Assembly: GCA_024688885.1 (NCBI GenBank)
Contig: JAILDV010000008.1
Span: 1-46,092, forward strand
Direction of reading: 5' to 3'
Length of the DNA: 46,092 bases
Source: Bacteroidaceae bacterium
GTDB lineage: Bacteria > Bacteroidota > Bacteroidia > Bacteroidales > Bacteroidaceae
Below are positions 38,940-46,092 of this stretch, piece after piece. The notes beneath the pieces are model-generated. The model saw nothing but the letters and a program-made list of their open reading frames with translations. It did no database searches and was not told where the DNA came from. Made by a program: the position numbers and the translations under genes. Numbering within the stretch: the stretch's first letter is position 1; the number at the start of each line of letters is the position of its first letter.

Positions 38940-40745
38940 TCAGTCTTCGCGATTGGCACGTTTTCTTTCCAAATGGTCAAGGATGATTTTACGGATTCGC
39001 ATGCTCTTCGGAGTTACCTCCACATACTCGTCTGCCTTGATGTACTCCAATGCCTCTTCCAAAGAGAGTTGTACGGGTGGAATAATGTGTGCCTTTTCGT
39101 CTGTGCCGCTCGCGCGTACATTAGTTAATTGCTTTGCCTTGGTCACGTTAATGACCAAATCTATCTCATGCACGTGCTCACCCACCACTTGACCAGCATA
39201 TACCGTGTCTTGTGGGAAGATGAAGAATTTGCCTCTGTCTTGCAGATGGTCGATGGCGTATGCAAAGGCTGTGCCGCTCTCCATCGCAATCAGTGAACCA
39301 TTCGTGCGACGTGTCAGTTCTCCTTTGAAAGGCTGATAATTCTTGAAGCGGTGCGCCATGATTGCCTCGCCTTGACTGGCAGTGAGCACATTCGTGCGCA
39401 ATCCGATGATGCCACGCGAAGGAATTTCAAACTCGATGTTCACACGGTCACCCTGTGCTTCCATACTTGTCATCTCTCCTTTGCGTCGAGTCACCATGTC
39501 TATCATCTTGCTGGAGAATTCTTCGGGAACATTGATGGTCAGCTCTTCCACTGGTTCACATTTCACCCCGTTGATTTCCTTGAAAATCACTTGTGGCTGA
39601 CCTACCTGCAGCTCATAGCCTTCACGGCGCATCGTCTCAATCAACACGGACAAATGCAGCACACCACGACCGCTTACAATCCATTGGTCTGTCGTACCAT
39701 CCTTTGTCTCCACACGCAAGGCGAGATTCTTCTCCAGCTCCTTATACAGACGATCACCGATGTGGCGGCTGGTGCAAAACTTTCCTTCCTTGCCGAAGAA
39801 TGGTGAGTTGTTGATGGTGAAGAGCATTGACATTGTAGGCTCGTCAATGGAGATAGTGGGCAATGCCTCTGGCTCCTCGAAATCACATATTGTATCGCCA
39901 ATCTCGAAATTGCTCAATCCGATGACAGCACAGATGTCACCTGAGCTTACAGACTCGGCAGCTCTGTGTCCCATACCCTCAAATGTGTGCAATTCCTTGA
40001 TTTTCGTCTTCTCGCTGCTACCGTCACGATGCACAATCGTAATGTTCTGACCTGCCTTCAACGTGCCGCGATGCACACGACCTACAGCAATACGTCCCGT
40101 ATAAGTGGAATAGTCGAGCGATGTAATCAGCATCTGAGGTGAGCCTTCCAATTGCTCTGGAGCAGGAATCGTTGAAAGGATTGTATCCAGCAGATAAGTG
40201 ATGTCGTTCGTGGGTGTCTTGTAGTCAGGACCCATCCATCCCTGCTTGGCAGAGCCATACACCACGGGAAAGTCCAGCTGGTCTTCCGTCGCATTCAGAG
40301 AGAACATCAGGTCGAACACCATCTCATACACTTCCTCGGGACGGCAATTGGGCTTGTCCACCTTGTTCACCACCACCACGGGTTTCAGTCCAATCTCCAA
40401 CGCCTTTTGTAACACAAAGCGCGTCTGAGGCATCGGACCCTCAAAGGCGTCCACCAGCAGGATGCAGCCATCTGCCATGTTGAGCACACGCTCCACCTCA
40501 CCACCGAAGTCTGAGTGTCCAGGGGTGTCAATGACGTTAATCTTAGTGCCTTTGTAATTGATGGAGACATTCTTCGACAAAATTGTGATGCCGCGCTCAC
40601 GTTCCAGTTCGTTGTTATCCAAAATCAAGTCGCCTGTCTGCTGATTCTCACGAAAAAGGTTTCCGGCAAGCAACATTTTATCGACCAGCGTCGTCTTTCC
40701 GTGGTCAACGTGTGCAATAATTGCAATGTTTCTGATATCCTGCAT
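38940..40745 (-). CDS. typA: Ribosome-binding GTPase TypA/BipA
   Basis: This 601-residue translational GTPase contributes to 50S assembly and stress growth. The G1 motif is [15 protein letters not shown]3 is [11 protein letters not shown] and G4 is NKVDKP. The C-terminal BipA domain shows [19 protein letters not shown] and [17 protein letters not shown]. It is a single gene with a heptamer promoter. Confidence 0.95.
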   Translation of the reverse strand: MQDIRNIAIIAHVDHGKTTLVDKMLLAGNLFRENQQTGDLILDNNELERERGITILSKNVSINYKGTKINVIDTPGHSDFGGEVERVLNMADGCILLVDAFEGPMPQTRFVLQKALEIGLKPVVVVNKVDKPNCRPEEVYEMVFDLMFSLNATEDQLDFPVVYGSAKQGWMGPDYKTPTNDITYLLDTILSTIPAPEQLEGSPQMLITSLDYSTYTGRIAVGRVHRGTLKAGQNITIVHRDGSSEKTKIKELHTFEGMGHRAAESVSSGDICAVIGLSNFEIGDTICDFEEPEALPTISIDEPTMSMLFTINNSPFFGKEGKFCTSRHIGDRLYKELEKNLALRVETKDGTTDQWIVSGRGVLHLSVLIETMRREGYELQVGQPQVIFKEINGVKCEPVEELTINVPEEFSSKMIDMVTRRKGEMTSMEAQGDRVNIEFEIPSRGIIGLRTNVLTASQGEAIMAHRFKNYQPFKGELTRRTNGSLIAMESGTAFAYAIDHLQDRGKFFIFPQDTVYAGQVVGEHVHEIDLVINVTKAKQLTNVRASGTDEKAHIIPPVQLSLEEALEYIKADEYVEVTPKSMRIRKIILDHLERKRANRED

Positions 40746-40770
40746 GTCTATTGATTATCTAAATCGGGTG

Positions 40771-40816
40771 CAAAGGTACGAAATAATTGGGAATTAGGAA
40801 TTAGGAATGTGGAATT
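40771..40816 (-). promoter_or_regulatory. typA promoter with 4 x 7-bp repeat
   Basis: Minus strand: -7 TACCTTTG (40771-40778), 10 bp, four heptamers GGGAATT, AGGAATT, AGGAATG, TGGAATT (plus-strand text, 40789-40816). Confidence 0.75.
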
Positions 40817-40888
40817 ATTTGTCATAATGAAGATTACTTTTGTCTTACAGGTTGTTTGGATTATTTTTCAAAAAAATATGCACAAACA

Positions 40889-40921
40889 TTGTGTATGATT
40901 ACACCATTTTTCATATATTTG
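40889..40921 (+). promoter_or_regulatory. Promoter of glucan phosphorylase
   Basis: -7 TATATTTG (40914-40921) with TTG 22 nt upstream (40889-40891). Spacing is slightly long. Confidence 0.5.
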
Positions 40922-40987
40922 CATCCGAATTGTGAATAAAGGCGATTCGTTCAAGGATGTTAAACTTAAAAACCATATGAAAAAGTT

Positions 40988-43564
40988 ATGAAAATCAAAG
41001 CCGATTATGCTAATGCACCTCAGTGGAAAGTGTTGACCGTGAAGGCTACATTGCCAGAAGAACTGAAATGTTTGGACGAGATTGCTCACAATATGTGGTG
41101 GGTGTGGAATTATGAAGCACGTGACTTGTTCCGTGACCTCGATGCTGAATTATACCATGATGTGAAACACAATCCCGTGATGCTTCTGGAGCAACTCACA
41201 TACGCTCGTAAGGAAGAGATACTGAAAGACAAGGGGCTGCTGAAACGTGTGAAGGATCTGTATGGAGAGTTCAAGAAATATATGGACGTGAAGCCCGACT
41301 CCAGCCGTCCCTCTGTGGCATACTTCTGCATGGAATATGGCATTCACTCTGCCCTGAAGATATATAGTGGAGGTCTTGGCATGCTGGCAGGTGACTACGT
41401 GAAGGAAGCCTCCGACTCCAATGTCGATATGTGTGCCGTTGGATTCCTCTACAGATTTGGCTACTTCACTCAGAGCCTTTCTATGGACGGACAGCAGATA
41501 GCCAACTACGAGGCACAAAACTTTGGCAGCCTGCCCATCGAGCGTCAGCTTGACGAGGACGGTAATCCGCTTGTGATAGATGTTCCTTACAATAATTACC
41601 ATGTGTATGCCAGTGTTTGGCGCGTCAATGTGGGACGTGTGAAGCTCTATCTGCTTGATACCGACAACGAGCAGAACTCTGAATACGATAAGCCCATCAC
41701 GCATTCTCTTTATGGTGGTGACTGGGAAAACCGTCTGAAGCAGGAAATCCTTCTTGGCATCGGTGGTATGCTGCTCCTCAAGCGATTGGGCATCAAGAAA
41801 GATATCTACCACTGCAATGAAGGTCATGCCGCCCTGTGTAACCTGCAGCGACTCTGCGACTTCATCGATGAGGGACTCACTTTCAACGAGGCTATGGAAC
41901 TCGTGCGTGCTTCTTCCCTCTACACCGTCCACACTCCTGTACCTGCAGGACACGACTATTTCGAAGAGGGTCTTTTCGGCAAGTACATGGGTGGTTATCC
42001 TCAAAAGCTCGGCATCTCATGGGATGAGTTCATCGGCATGGGACGCACTAACCCAGATGACCACAGCGAGAAGTTCTGCATGAGTACCTTCGCTTGCAAC
42101 ACCTGTCAGGAAGTCAATGGCGTGTCCATGCTTCATGGTAAAGTTTCCCAAAAGATGTTCGCCAACATCTGGGCAGGCTACTATCCAGAAGAAAACCACG
42201 TGGGTTACGTCACCAACGGCGTACACTTCCCCACATGGGCTGCCACTGAATGGCGTAAGATATATGACAAGTATTTTGACAAGAACTTCCTCCACGACCA
42301 GTCGAACGAGTCCATCTGGCACGGCATCTACAATTGTCCTGACGAAGAAATATGGGCGACTCGCATGGCACTTAAGAAGAACCTCTTCGACTATGTTGAG
42401 ATACAGTTCCGCAACACTTGGCTGAAAAATCAGGGTGATCCTTCGCGTCTTACCAAGTTGGCTGAACGCCTTAACCCCAATTCCCTTGTCATCGGCTTCT
42501 GCCGACGCTTTGCCACCTACAAGCGTGCTCACTTGCTCTTCACCGACCTTGAGCGTCTGGCACGCATCGTCAACAATCCTGAACGCCCCGTTGTCTTTCT
42601 CTTTGCAGGTAAGGCACACCCTGCTGATGGTGCAGGACAGGGACTCATCAAGATGATATACGAAATTTCTCAGCGCGAAGAGTTCCAGGGCAAAGTCATC
42701 TTTGTCGAAGACTACGATTACATGCTTGCACGCAACCTCGTGAGCGGAGTGGACATTTGGATGAACACGCCTACCCGTCCGCTCGAAGCCTCTGGCACAT
42801 CGGGCGAGAAGGCTGAGATGAACGGTGTTGTCAATCTCAGCGTGAAAGACGGCTGGTGGCTCGAAGGCTATCGCGAAGGTGCAGGATGGGCACTTACCGA
42901 GCATCGCACCTACCAGAATCAGGAGCTTCAGGACAAGCTCGATGCAGCCACCATATACTATCTCTTGGAAAATGAAATAGCTCCTCTCTACTATGACAAG
43001 GATGAGAGTGGCATCTCAAGGGGTTGGATTAAGGTCATCAAGAACTCTATTGCTCAGATAGCCCCCCACTACACGATGAAACGCCAGTTGGATGACTATT
43101 ACTCCAAGTTCTATGAGAAAGAAGCCCGCCGCTACAAGGAAATCGCCAAGGACAACTACCGACTTGCCAAGACACTCGCTCAATGGAAAGAAACCGTGGC
43201 CCAGCGTTGGGACGCTATTCGGGTGGTGAGTGCCGAGTGGAATTTCCCTGCTACGGGAGGCGAAGCAGGAGGACATTACCAACTTAAGTATGTCATCGAC
43301 GAGCAAGGACTCAACGATGCCATCGGATTGGAGAAAGTGAACATCCGGATTGATAAAGATGGCGAGGAGAAGGTCTTCTCTGTAGAGCCGCTCACCATCA
43401 CCGCTCATGAAGGTAATAATTACACTTTCGAAGCAACCCTCACTCCTCAGCAGTTCGGACAGTATAAGAGTGCTGTGCGCATGTATCCCAAGCACCCGCT
43501 TCTTCCTCACCGTCAGGACTTCTGCTATCTCAAGTGGTTGGAACTTCCAGCATTCAACAATTAG
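40988..43564 (+). CDS. glgP: Alpha-glucan (glycogen) phosphorylase, GT35
   Basis: This 858-residue enzyme releases glucose-1-phosphate from glycogen or maltodextrin. The N-terminus ([20 protein letters not shown]) and [24 protein letters not shown] are typical of the shorter, DUF3417-containing alpha-glucan phosphorylases. [12 protein letters not shown] and [20 protein letters not shown], with the PLP Lys, lie near residues 500-610. It is the first gene of an operon with a DUF4421 protein 22 bp later. Confidence 0.9.
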   Translation: MKIKADYANAPQWKVLTVKATLPEELKCLDEIAHNMWWVWNYEARDLFRDLDAELYHDVKHNPVMLLEQLTYARKEEILKDKGLLKRVKDLYGEFKKYMDVKPDSSRPSVAYFCMEYGIHSALKIYSGGLGMLAGDYVKEASDSNVDMCAVGFLYRFGYFTQSLSMDGQQIANYEAQNFGSLPIERQLDEDGNPLVIDVPYNNYHVYASVWRVNVGRVKLYLLDTDNEQNSEYDKPITHSLYGGDWENRLKQEILLGIGGMLLLKRLGIKKDIYHCNEGHAALCNLQRLCDFIDEGLTFNEAMELVRASSLYTVHTPVPAGHDYFEEGLFGKYMGGYPQKLGISWDEFIGMGRTNPDDHSEKFCMSTFACNTCQEVNGVSMLHGKVSQKMFANIWAGYYPEENHVGYVTNGVHFPTWAATEWRKIYDKYFDKNFLHDQSNESIWHGIYNCPDEEIWATRMALKKNLFDYVEIQFRNTWLKNQGDPSRLTKLAERLNPNSLVIGFCRRFATYKRAHLLFTDLERLARIVNNPERPVVFLFAGKAHPADGAGQGLIKMIYEISQREEFQGKVIFVEDYDYMLARNLVSGVDIWMNTPTRPLEASGTSGEKAEMNGVVNLSVKDGWWLEGYREGAGWALTEHRTYQNQELQDKLDAATIYYLLENEIAPLYYDKDESGISRGWIKVIKNSIAQIAPHYTMKRQLDDYYSKFYEKEARRYKEIAKDNYRLAKTLAQWKETVAQRWDAIRVVSAEWNFPATGGEAGGHYQLKYVIDEQGLNDAIGLEKVNIRIDKDGEEKVFSVEPLTITAHEGNNYTFEATLTPQQFGQYKSAVRMYPKHPLLPHRQDFCYLKWLELPAFNN

Positions 43565-43586
43565 AAATCAGATATATAAAACGACA

Positions 43587-44570
43587 ATGAAAAAAAGTGT
43601 ACTGTTTTTACTGATGCTGATGGTAGGAACATGCTCTTTTGCCCAAAGCAAGCGTGAATTGGTGCGTGAACGTGTGGATAGTGTGTTGCGCAGGAACTAT
43701 GAGAAAGGTAATTTCGACACACTCTACATGACGCGTCCAGACAGCAAGCTGACGCTGAAGCTGAGAGGCAATGTTTCCGGTTATTATATAAGTGGAAAAA
43801 ACACTGTGGATGGTGACTATTTCCGCACTAAGTTGAACACTGATGCGCGCGCCACTGTCAGTGCTGCAGCCACCTATTATGGAGTGACGGCAGGTTTGGC
43901 TCTCAATCCCGCTCGTCTGTCAGGCAAGAACAGGGATTGGGAACTGAACCTCAATTTCTATGGCAATCGTTTCGGCTTGGAAGCGAATTATCAAAACTCT
44001 GAGACACTCTCTGGCGACATCCACCACGATGACGGCACTTTCCATCTCTATAGAGGTGACCTGAAAATGGCATTAGTCACCGTGACGGGATATTATGCTT
44101 TCAACTACCGCCATTTCTCCTATCCTGCCGCTTTTACGCAATCTTACATCCAGAAACGTTCTGCAGGTTCCTGGCTTGTAGGTTTCACGTGTCAGGGAGG
44201 AAGAATCAAAAGCACCGAGGATGCGCCTGCCATAGTGAGTGACACACGTTTGTCCGTGTTTAGTTTTGCTATTGGTGGTGGTTACGGCTACAACCTCGTG
44301 GCTGGTAAATGGCTCTTTCATGCCTCCGCACAACCCTGTCTGATTGTCATCAGCGACAACGACACGAAACTGAATGGCGTGAAGCGCGACGAGGACACCC
44401 ACTTTCCAGAGGCGATTGTCAATAATCGCGCTGCCATCGTTTATAATATCAACAAGAAATACTTTGTGGGTTCCACCTTCCTCTTCAACACCACGCTTTG
44501 GGGTGATGTTGATGAGTACACCCGTCAGACAAAATGGCGTGCCCGTGCTTTTGTGGGAATAAGACTATGA
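43587..44570 (+). CDS. Exported DUF4421-family protein
   Basis: This 327-residue protein has a signal peptide (MKKSVLFLLMLMVGTCSFAQ) and a beta-rich body ending in a strand-like RARAFVGIRL. That is typical of outer-membrane or periplasmic beta-barrel proteins annotated DUF4421. The start is the ATG at 43587. The longer frame reads the 3' end of glgP out of phase. The function is unknown. Confidence 0.75.
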   Translation: MKKSVLFLLMLMVGTCSFAQSKRELVRERVDSVLRRNYEKGNFDTLYMTRPDSKLTLKLRGNVSGYYISGKNTVDGDYFRTKLNTDARATVSAAATYYGVTAGLALNPARLSGKNRDWELNLNFYGNRFGLEANYQNSETLSGDIHHDDGTFHLYRGDLKMALVTVTGYYAFNYRHFSYPAAFTQSYIQKRSAGSWLVGFTCQGGRIKSTEDAPAIVSDTRLSVFSFAIGGGYGYNLVAGKWLFHASAQPCLIVISDNDTKLNGVKRDEDTHFPEAIVNNRAAIVYNINKKYFVGSTFLFNTTLWGDVDEYTRQTKWRARAFVGIRL

Positions 44571-44623
44571 GGAAAGCGTTGCCCCTCTTCCACAACCACT
44601 AAGTGGATGTCGGCTAACCGCCG

Positions 44624-44690
44624 ATGGTGCTTGGGGCAAAGCTCCCAAGAACTTCATTAAAATGGTGCTTGGGCAAAGTTCCCAAGAACT
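44624..44690 (+). repeat. Two direct 29-30-bp hairpin repeats
   Basis: ATGGTGCTTGGGGCAAAGCT... (44624-44653) and ATGGTGCTTGGGCAAAGTT... (44662-44690). Each can fold as CTTGGG/CCCAAG around a CAAAG core. Confidence 0.65.
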
Positions 44691-44712
44691 ATCTGAAAGA
44701 AACATAGATAAA

Positions 44713-44752
44713 AACAAGCAAGGATATAACAAATATTTTTGCTTGTTTTTTT
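44713..44752 (+). terminator. Terminator downstream of DUF4421 gene
   Basis: 8-bp stem AACAAGCA/TGCTTGTT with a long AT-rich loop, then TTTTT. Confidence 0.6.
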
Positions 44753-44847
44753 GGTTCACTCGTAAACACCTGTGTCTGTCTTAAACAAAATACACTCGCA
44801 AGTAATAAAACCACAGATTTAGCCGATTAAACGGATTTATAATTTTC

Positions 44848-44957
44848 GACCACGAATTTCACGAATTGGGAGAGCCTTGGCGGCTCTTGGGAAACCATCC
44901 GGACGGGGCTTTCGCCAAGAAAGCAAATAATTCGTTTAATTCGTCAAATTCGTGGTC
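44848..44957. repeat. Long repeat element, copy A
   Basis: 20-bp ends GACCACGAATTTCACGAATT and its complement (19 of 20) enclose a GCCTTGGCGGCTCTTGG...CCATCCGGACGGG core. The core recurs at about 45111-45208 with few changes. Neither copy holds a gene. Confidence 0.75.
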
Positions 44958-45098
44958 AAAAAATCCGTTTAATCCGCTCAATCGTTCCGCAGGAACTTGT
45001 TTATATAAAAACATACCCCTTGGGGATGATTAAGCTGATTCAGCAGATTCATCGGACTATTTATTTTCAACTACGAACCTTTAGCTCGGCGTAGCCAA

Positions 45099-45208
45099 TT
45101 ACACAAATTAGACGAATTGGGAAAGCCTTGGCGGCTCTTGGGGAACCATCCGGACGGGTCTTTCGTCAAGAAAGCAAATAATTCGTTTAATTCGTCAAAT
45201 TCGTGGTC
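45099..45208. repeat. Long repeat element, copy B
   Basis: Direct repeat of the element at 44848-44957. Its left end is interrupted by an AACCTTTAGCTCGGCGTAGCC module (45077-45097), also found near 23608 and 18237. Confidence 0.75.
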
Positions 45209-45352
45209 AAAAAATCCGTTTAATCGGCTAAATCCGTGGTTAAAAAACATCTCCGTGTTTTCCGTGTGAGCCGTTTTTTTTGTGCTTTATCATCTATCTG
45301 AATGTTTCCCGAGAGCCATGCGCGGCTTGTATTACTTCACACAACTGTTGAG

Positions 45353-45467
45353 GTGTCTCACCCATACAGGTGTTGGTATCTCACCCATACAGGTGTTGGT
45401 GTCTCACCCATACACCCAACGGTGTCTCACCCATACACACAATGAGGTCTCACTCATAGATCTTTCC
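45353..45467 (+). repeat. Tandem repeat, 23-bp unit, 5 copies
   Basis: GTGTCTCACCCATACAGGTG-type units start at 45353, 45376, 45399, 45422 and 45445. The CTCACCCATACA core is constant in four copies and the last third drifts. There are no spacers, so it is not a CRISPR array. Confidence 0.85.
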
Positions 45468-46047
45468 ACGTTTTTACCGTTTTTGCTAGGTAAGTTCAGA
45501 AGAAGACAAAGAAAAGAATAGATTCAAGACATGAAGCAGTAAACTGTAAGGTGAAAGTTGTTATCTGTCAACTCTCAACTGGCACCCCAATCAGTTTAAT
45601 TTCAGCGTAGCGCCTTCGTTATCATTTATCATTTAGCGTAGCGCAGGTTTTTTACAGAAAAAACGCATTTTTGTTGTCAACGAAGGTGAAAAGTTGGGTG
45701 CGGAGATAAAATTTTCCACCCCCAATTCTTTCACTCATGTAACATTTTTTTTGCTAAGCCGTTGTTTTACAATTGTTTGGATTATACTACATTGCATCAC
45801 AACATTTCCACCCCCTTTGCTTCTTCACCTCCACAATAATTCCTACCTTTGCAGCCGATTTTGAAAAGCCAAAGACAAAATGGACTTAAAATGGCGTTAA
45901 GCCATAAAGAAATGGAGATACACTAGTGTCTCTTAAAATTATTTAAATTAGAAATTAAAATTCTCATGCACAACGTTTTAGCCCTCCGATACCCTGTCCG
46001 GGTTTTGAAATGCCTACCTTTGCATCCGATTCTAAATCGGAGCAGAT
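45468..46047. other. Gene-free region upstream of the right-edge transposase
   Basis: A -7 box TACCTTTG lies at 45844-45851, followed only by very short frames (6 and 11 codons from 45880). A third partial copy of the TCATTTATCATTTAGCG repeat is at 45622-45638. A second TACCTTTG (46015-46022) and a CCGATT/AATCGG hairpin (46026-46040) stand just before the transposase ATG. The insertion-sequence left end probably lies between about 45920 and 46000, but I could not define it. Confidence 0.45.
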
Positions 46048-46092
46048 ATGCATATAGGGACATTCGTTTTTGCACAGATAGTACAGTTCCTC
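46048..46092 (+). CDS. Partial transposase, IS4-type with DUF4372 start
   Basis: The last 15 codons of the window read MHIGTFVFAQIVQFL. This matches the usual start of IS4-family transposases with a DUF4372 domain in Bacteroidota (M-x-x-G-x-x-VFAQL-x-x-FL). The gene runs off the right edge. A -7 box and a small hairpin precede it. Identification rests on 15 residues. Confidence 0.5.
   Translation, partial: MHIGTFVFAQIVQFL

Noticed and set aside
41150..42004. 284-residue minus-strand frame opposite glgP
   Set aside because: Shadow of the phosphorylase gene. The plus-strand motifs are unambiguous.
45353..45467. Possible CRISPR array
   Set aside because: The 23-bp units are directly adjacent with no unique spacers, and no cas gene is present.
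45282..45521. 79-residue frame over the 23-bp repeat
   Set aside because: Repeat-derived text without start context or family resemblance.
1..46092. tRNA, rRNA or tmRNA genes
   Set aside because: No cloverleaf with a GGTTCGAATCC-like arm and no rRNA-like conserved stretches were found by reading both strands.

Overview
The window looks like a chromosomal segment from a gut or rumen Bacteroidota, most likely Prevotellaceae (Prevotella/Segatella/Xylanibacter type). I base this on Bacteroidota-style promoters (-7 box TAnnTTTG, often with TTTG or TTG about 19-21 nt upstream), the near absence of Shine-Dalgarno sites, HU-HIG-type DNA-binding proteins, BspA-type surface repeats, C-terminal sorting-like tails, and a DUF3791/DUF3990 module. 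No database search was possible, so family names come from motif recognition.

Layout. 1-1.9 kb: two HU-like DNA-binding protein genes, each preceded by long CTCTAAA heptamer tracts. 1.9-5.3 kb: a secreted LamG-type protein, a DUF3791-DUF3990-DUF3791 cassette whose middle gene has an in-frame stop, and a 5' remnant of rimP. 5.3-11.4 kb: housekeeping genes carB, pyrH and tyrS, plus a Sel1-repeat protein. 11.6-17.2 kb: a GH51 arabinofuranosidase, then two overlapping membrane sensor genes of histidine-kinase type that both lack the phospho-accepting histidine. 17.2-19.3 kb: an ATPase plus DUF4435 (TOPRIM-like) pair in the gene order of PARIS/OLD-like defence. 19.6-23.5 kb: a large BspA-type surface protein coupled to a 68-residue peptide. 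23.9-26.8 kb: a small exported protein, a broken third HU gene, and a PurF paralogue lacking the catalytic cysteine. 26.9-32.6 kb: a nucleosidase, a DUF1573-GH3 fusion beta-glycosidase and a CE1-type esterase. 32.6-44.6 kb: an Ig-like lipoprotein, a GH3-type acyl-adenylate enzyme, rnc, fabF, acpP, typA, glucan phosphorylase and a DUF4421 protein. 44.6-46.1 kb: repeat-rich non-coding DNA ending in the first 15 codons of what looks like an IS4-type (DUF4372) transposase.

How the genes work together. GH51, GH3 and CE1 fit removal of arabinose, xylose/glucose and acyl groups from arabinoxylan-type oligosaccharides. carB and pyrH serve pyrimidine synthesis. acpP-fabF serve fatty-acid synthesis, with rnc directly downstream as in many bacteria. 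Glucan phosphorylase serves storage-glucan turnover.

The most unusual signal is in the non-coding DNA. Six unrelated promoters (carB, GH51, purF-like, nucleosidase, GH3, typA) share one architecture: a -7 box, exactly 10 bp, then four tandem copies of a heptamer whose sequence differs between promoters, where the -33 box should be. Two more promoters show a decayed version and an octamer version. Palindromic REP-like doublets also lie in frame inside two unrelated proteins. They encode similar peptides in the same codon phase.
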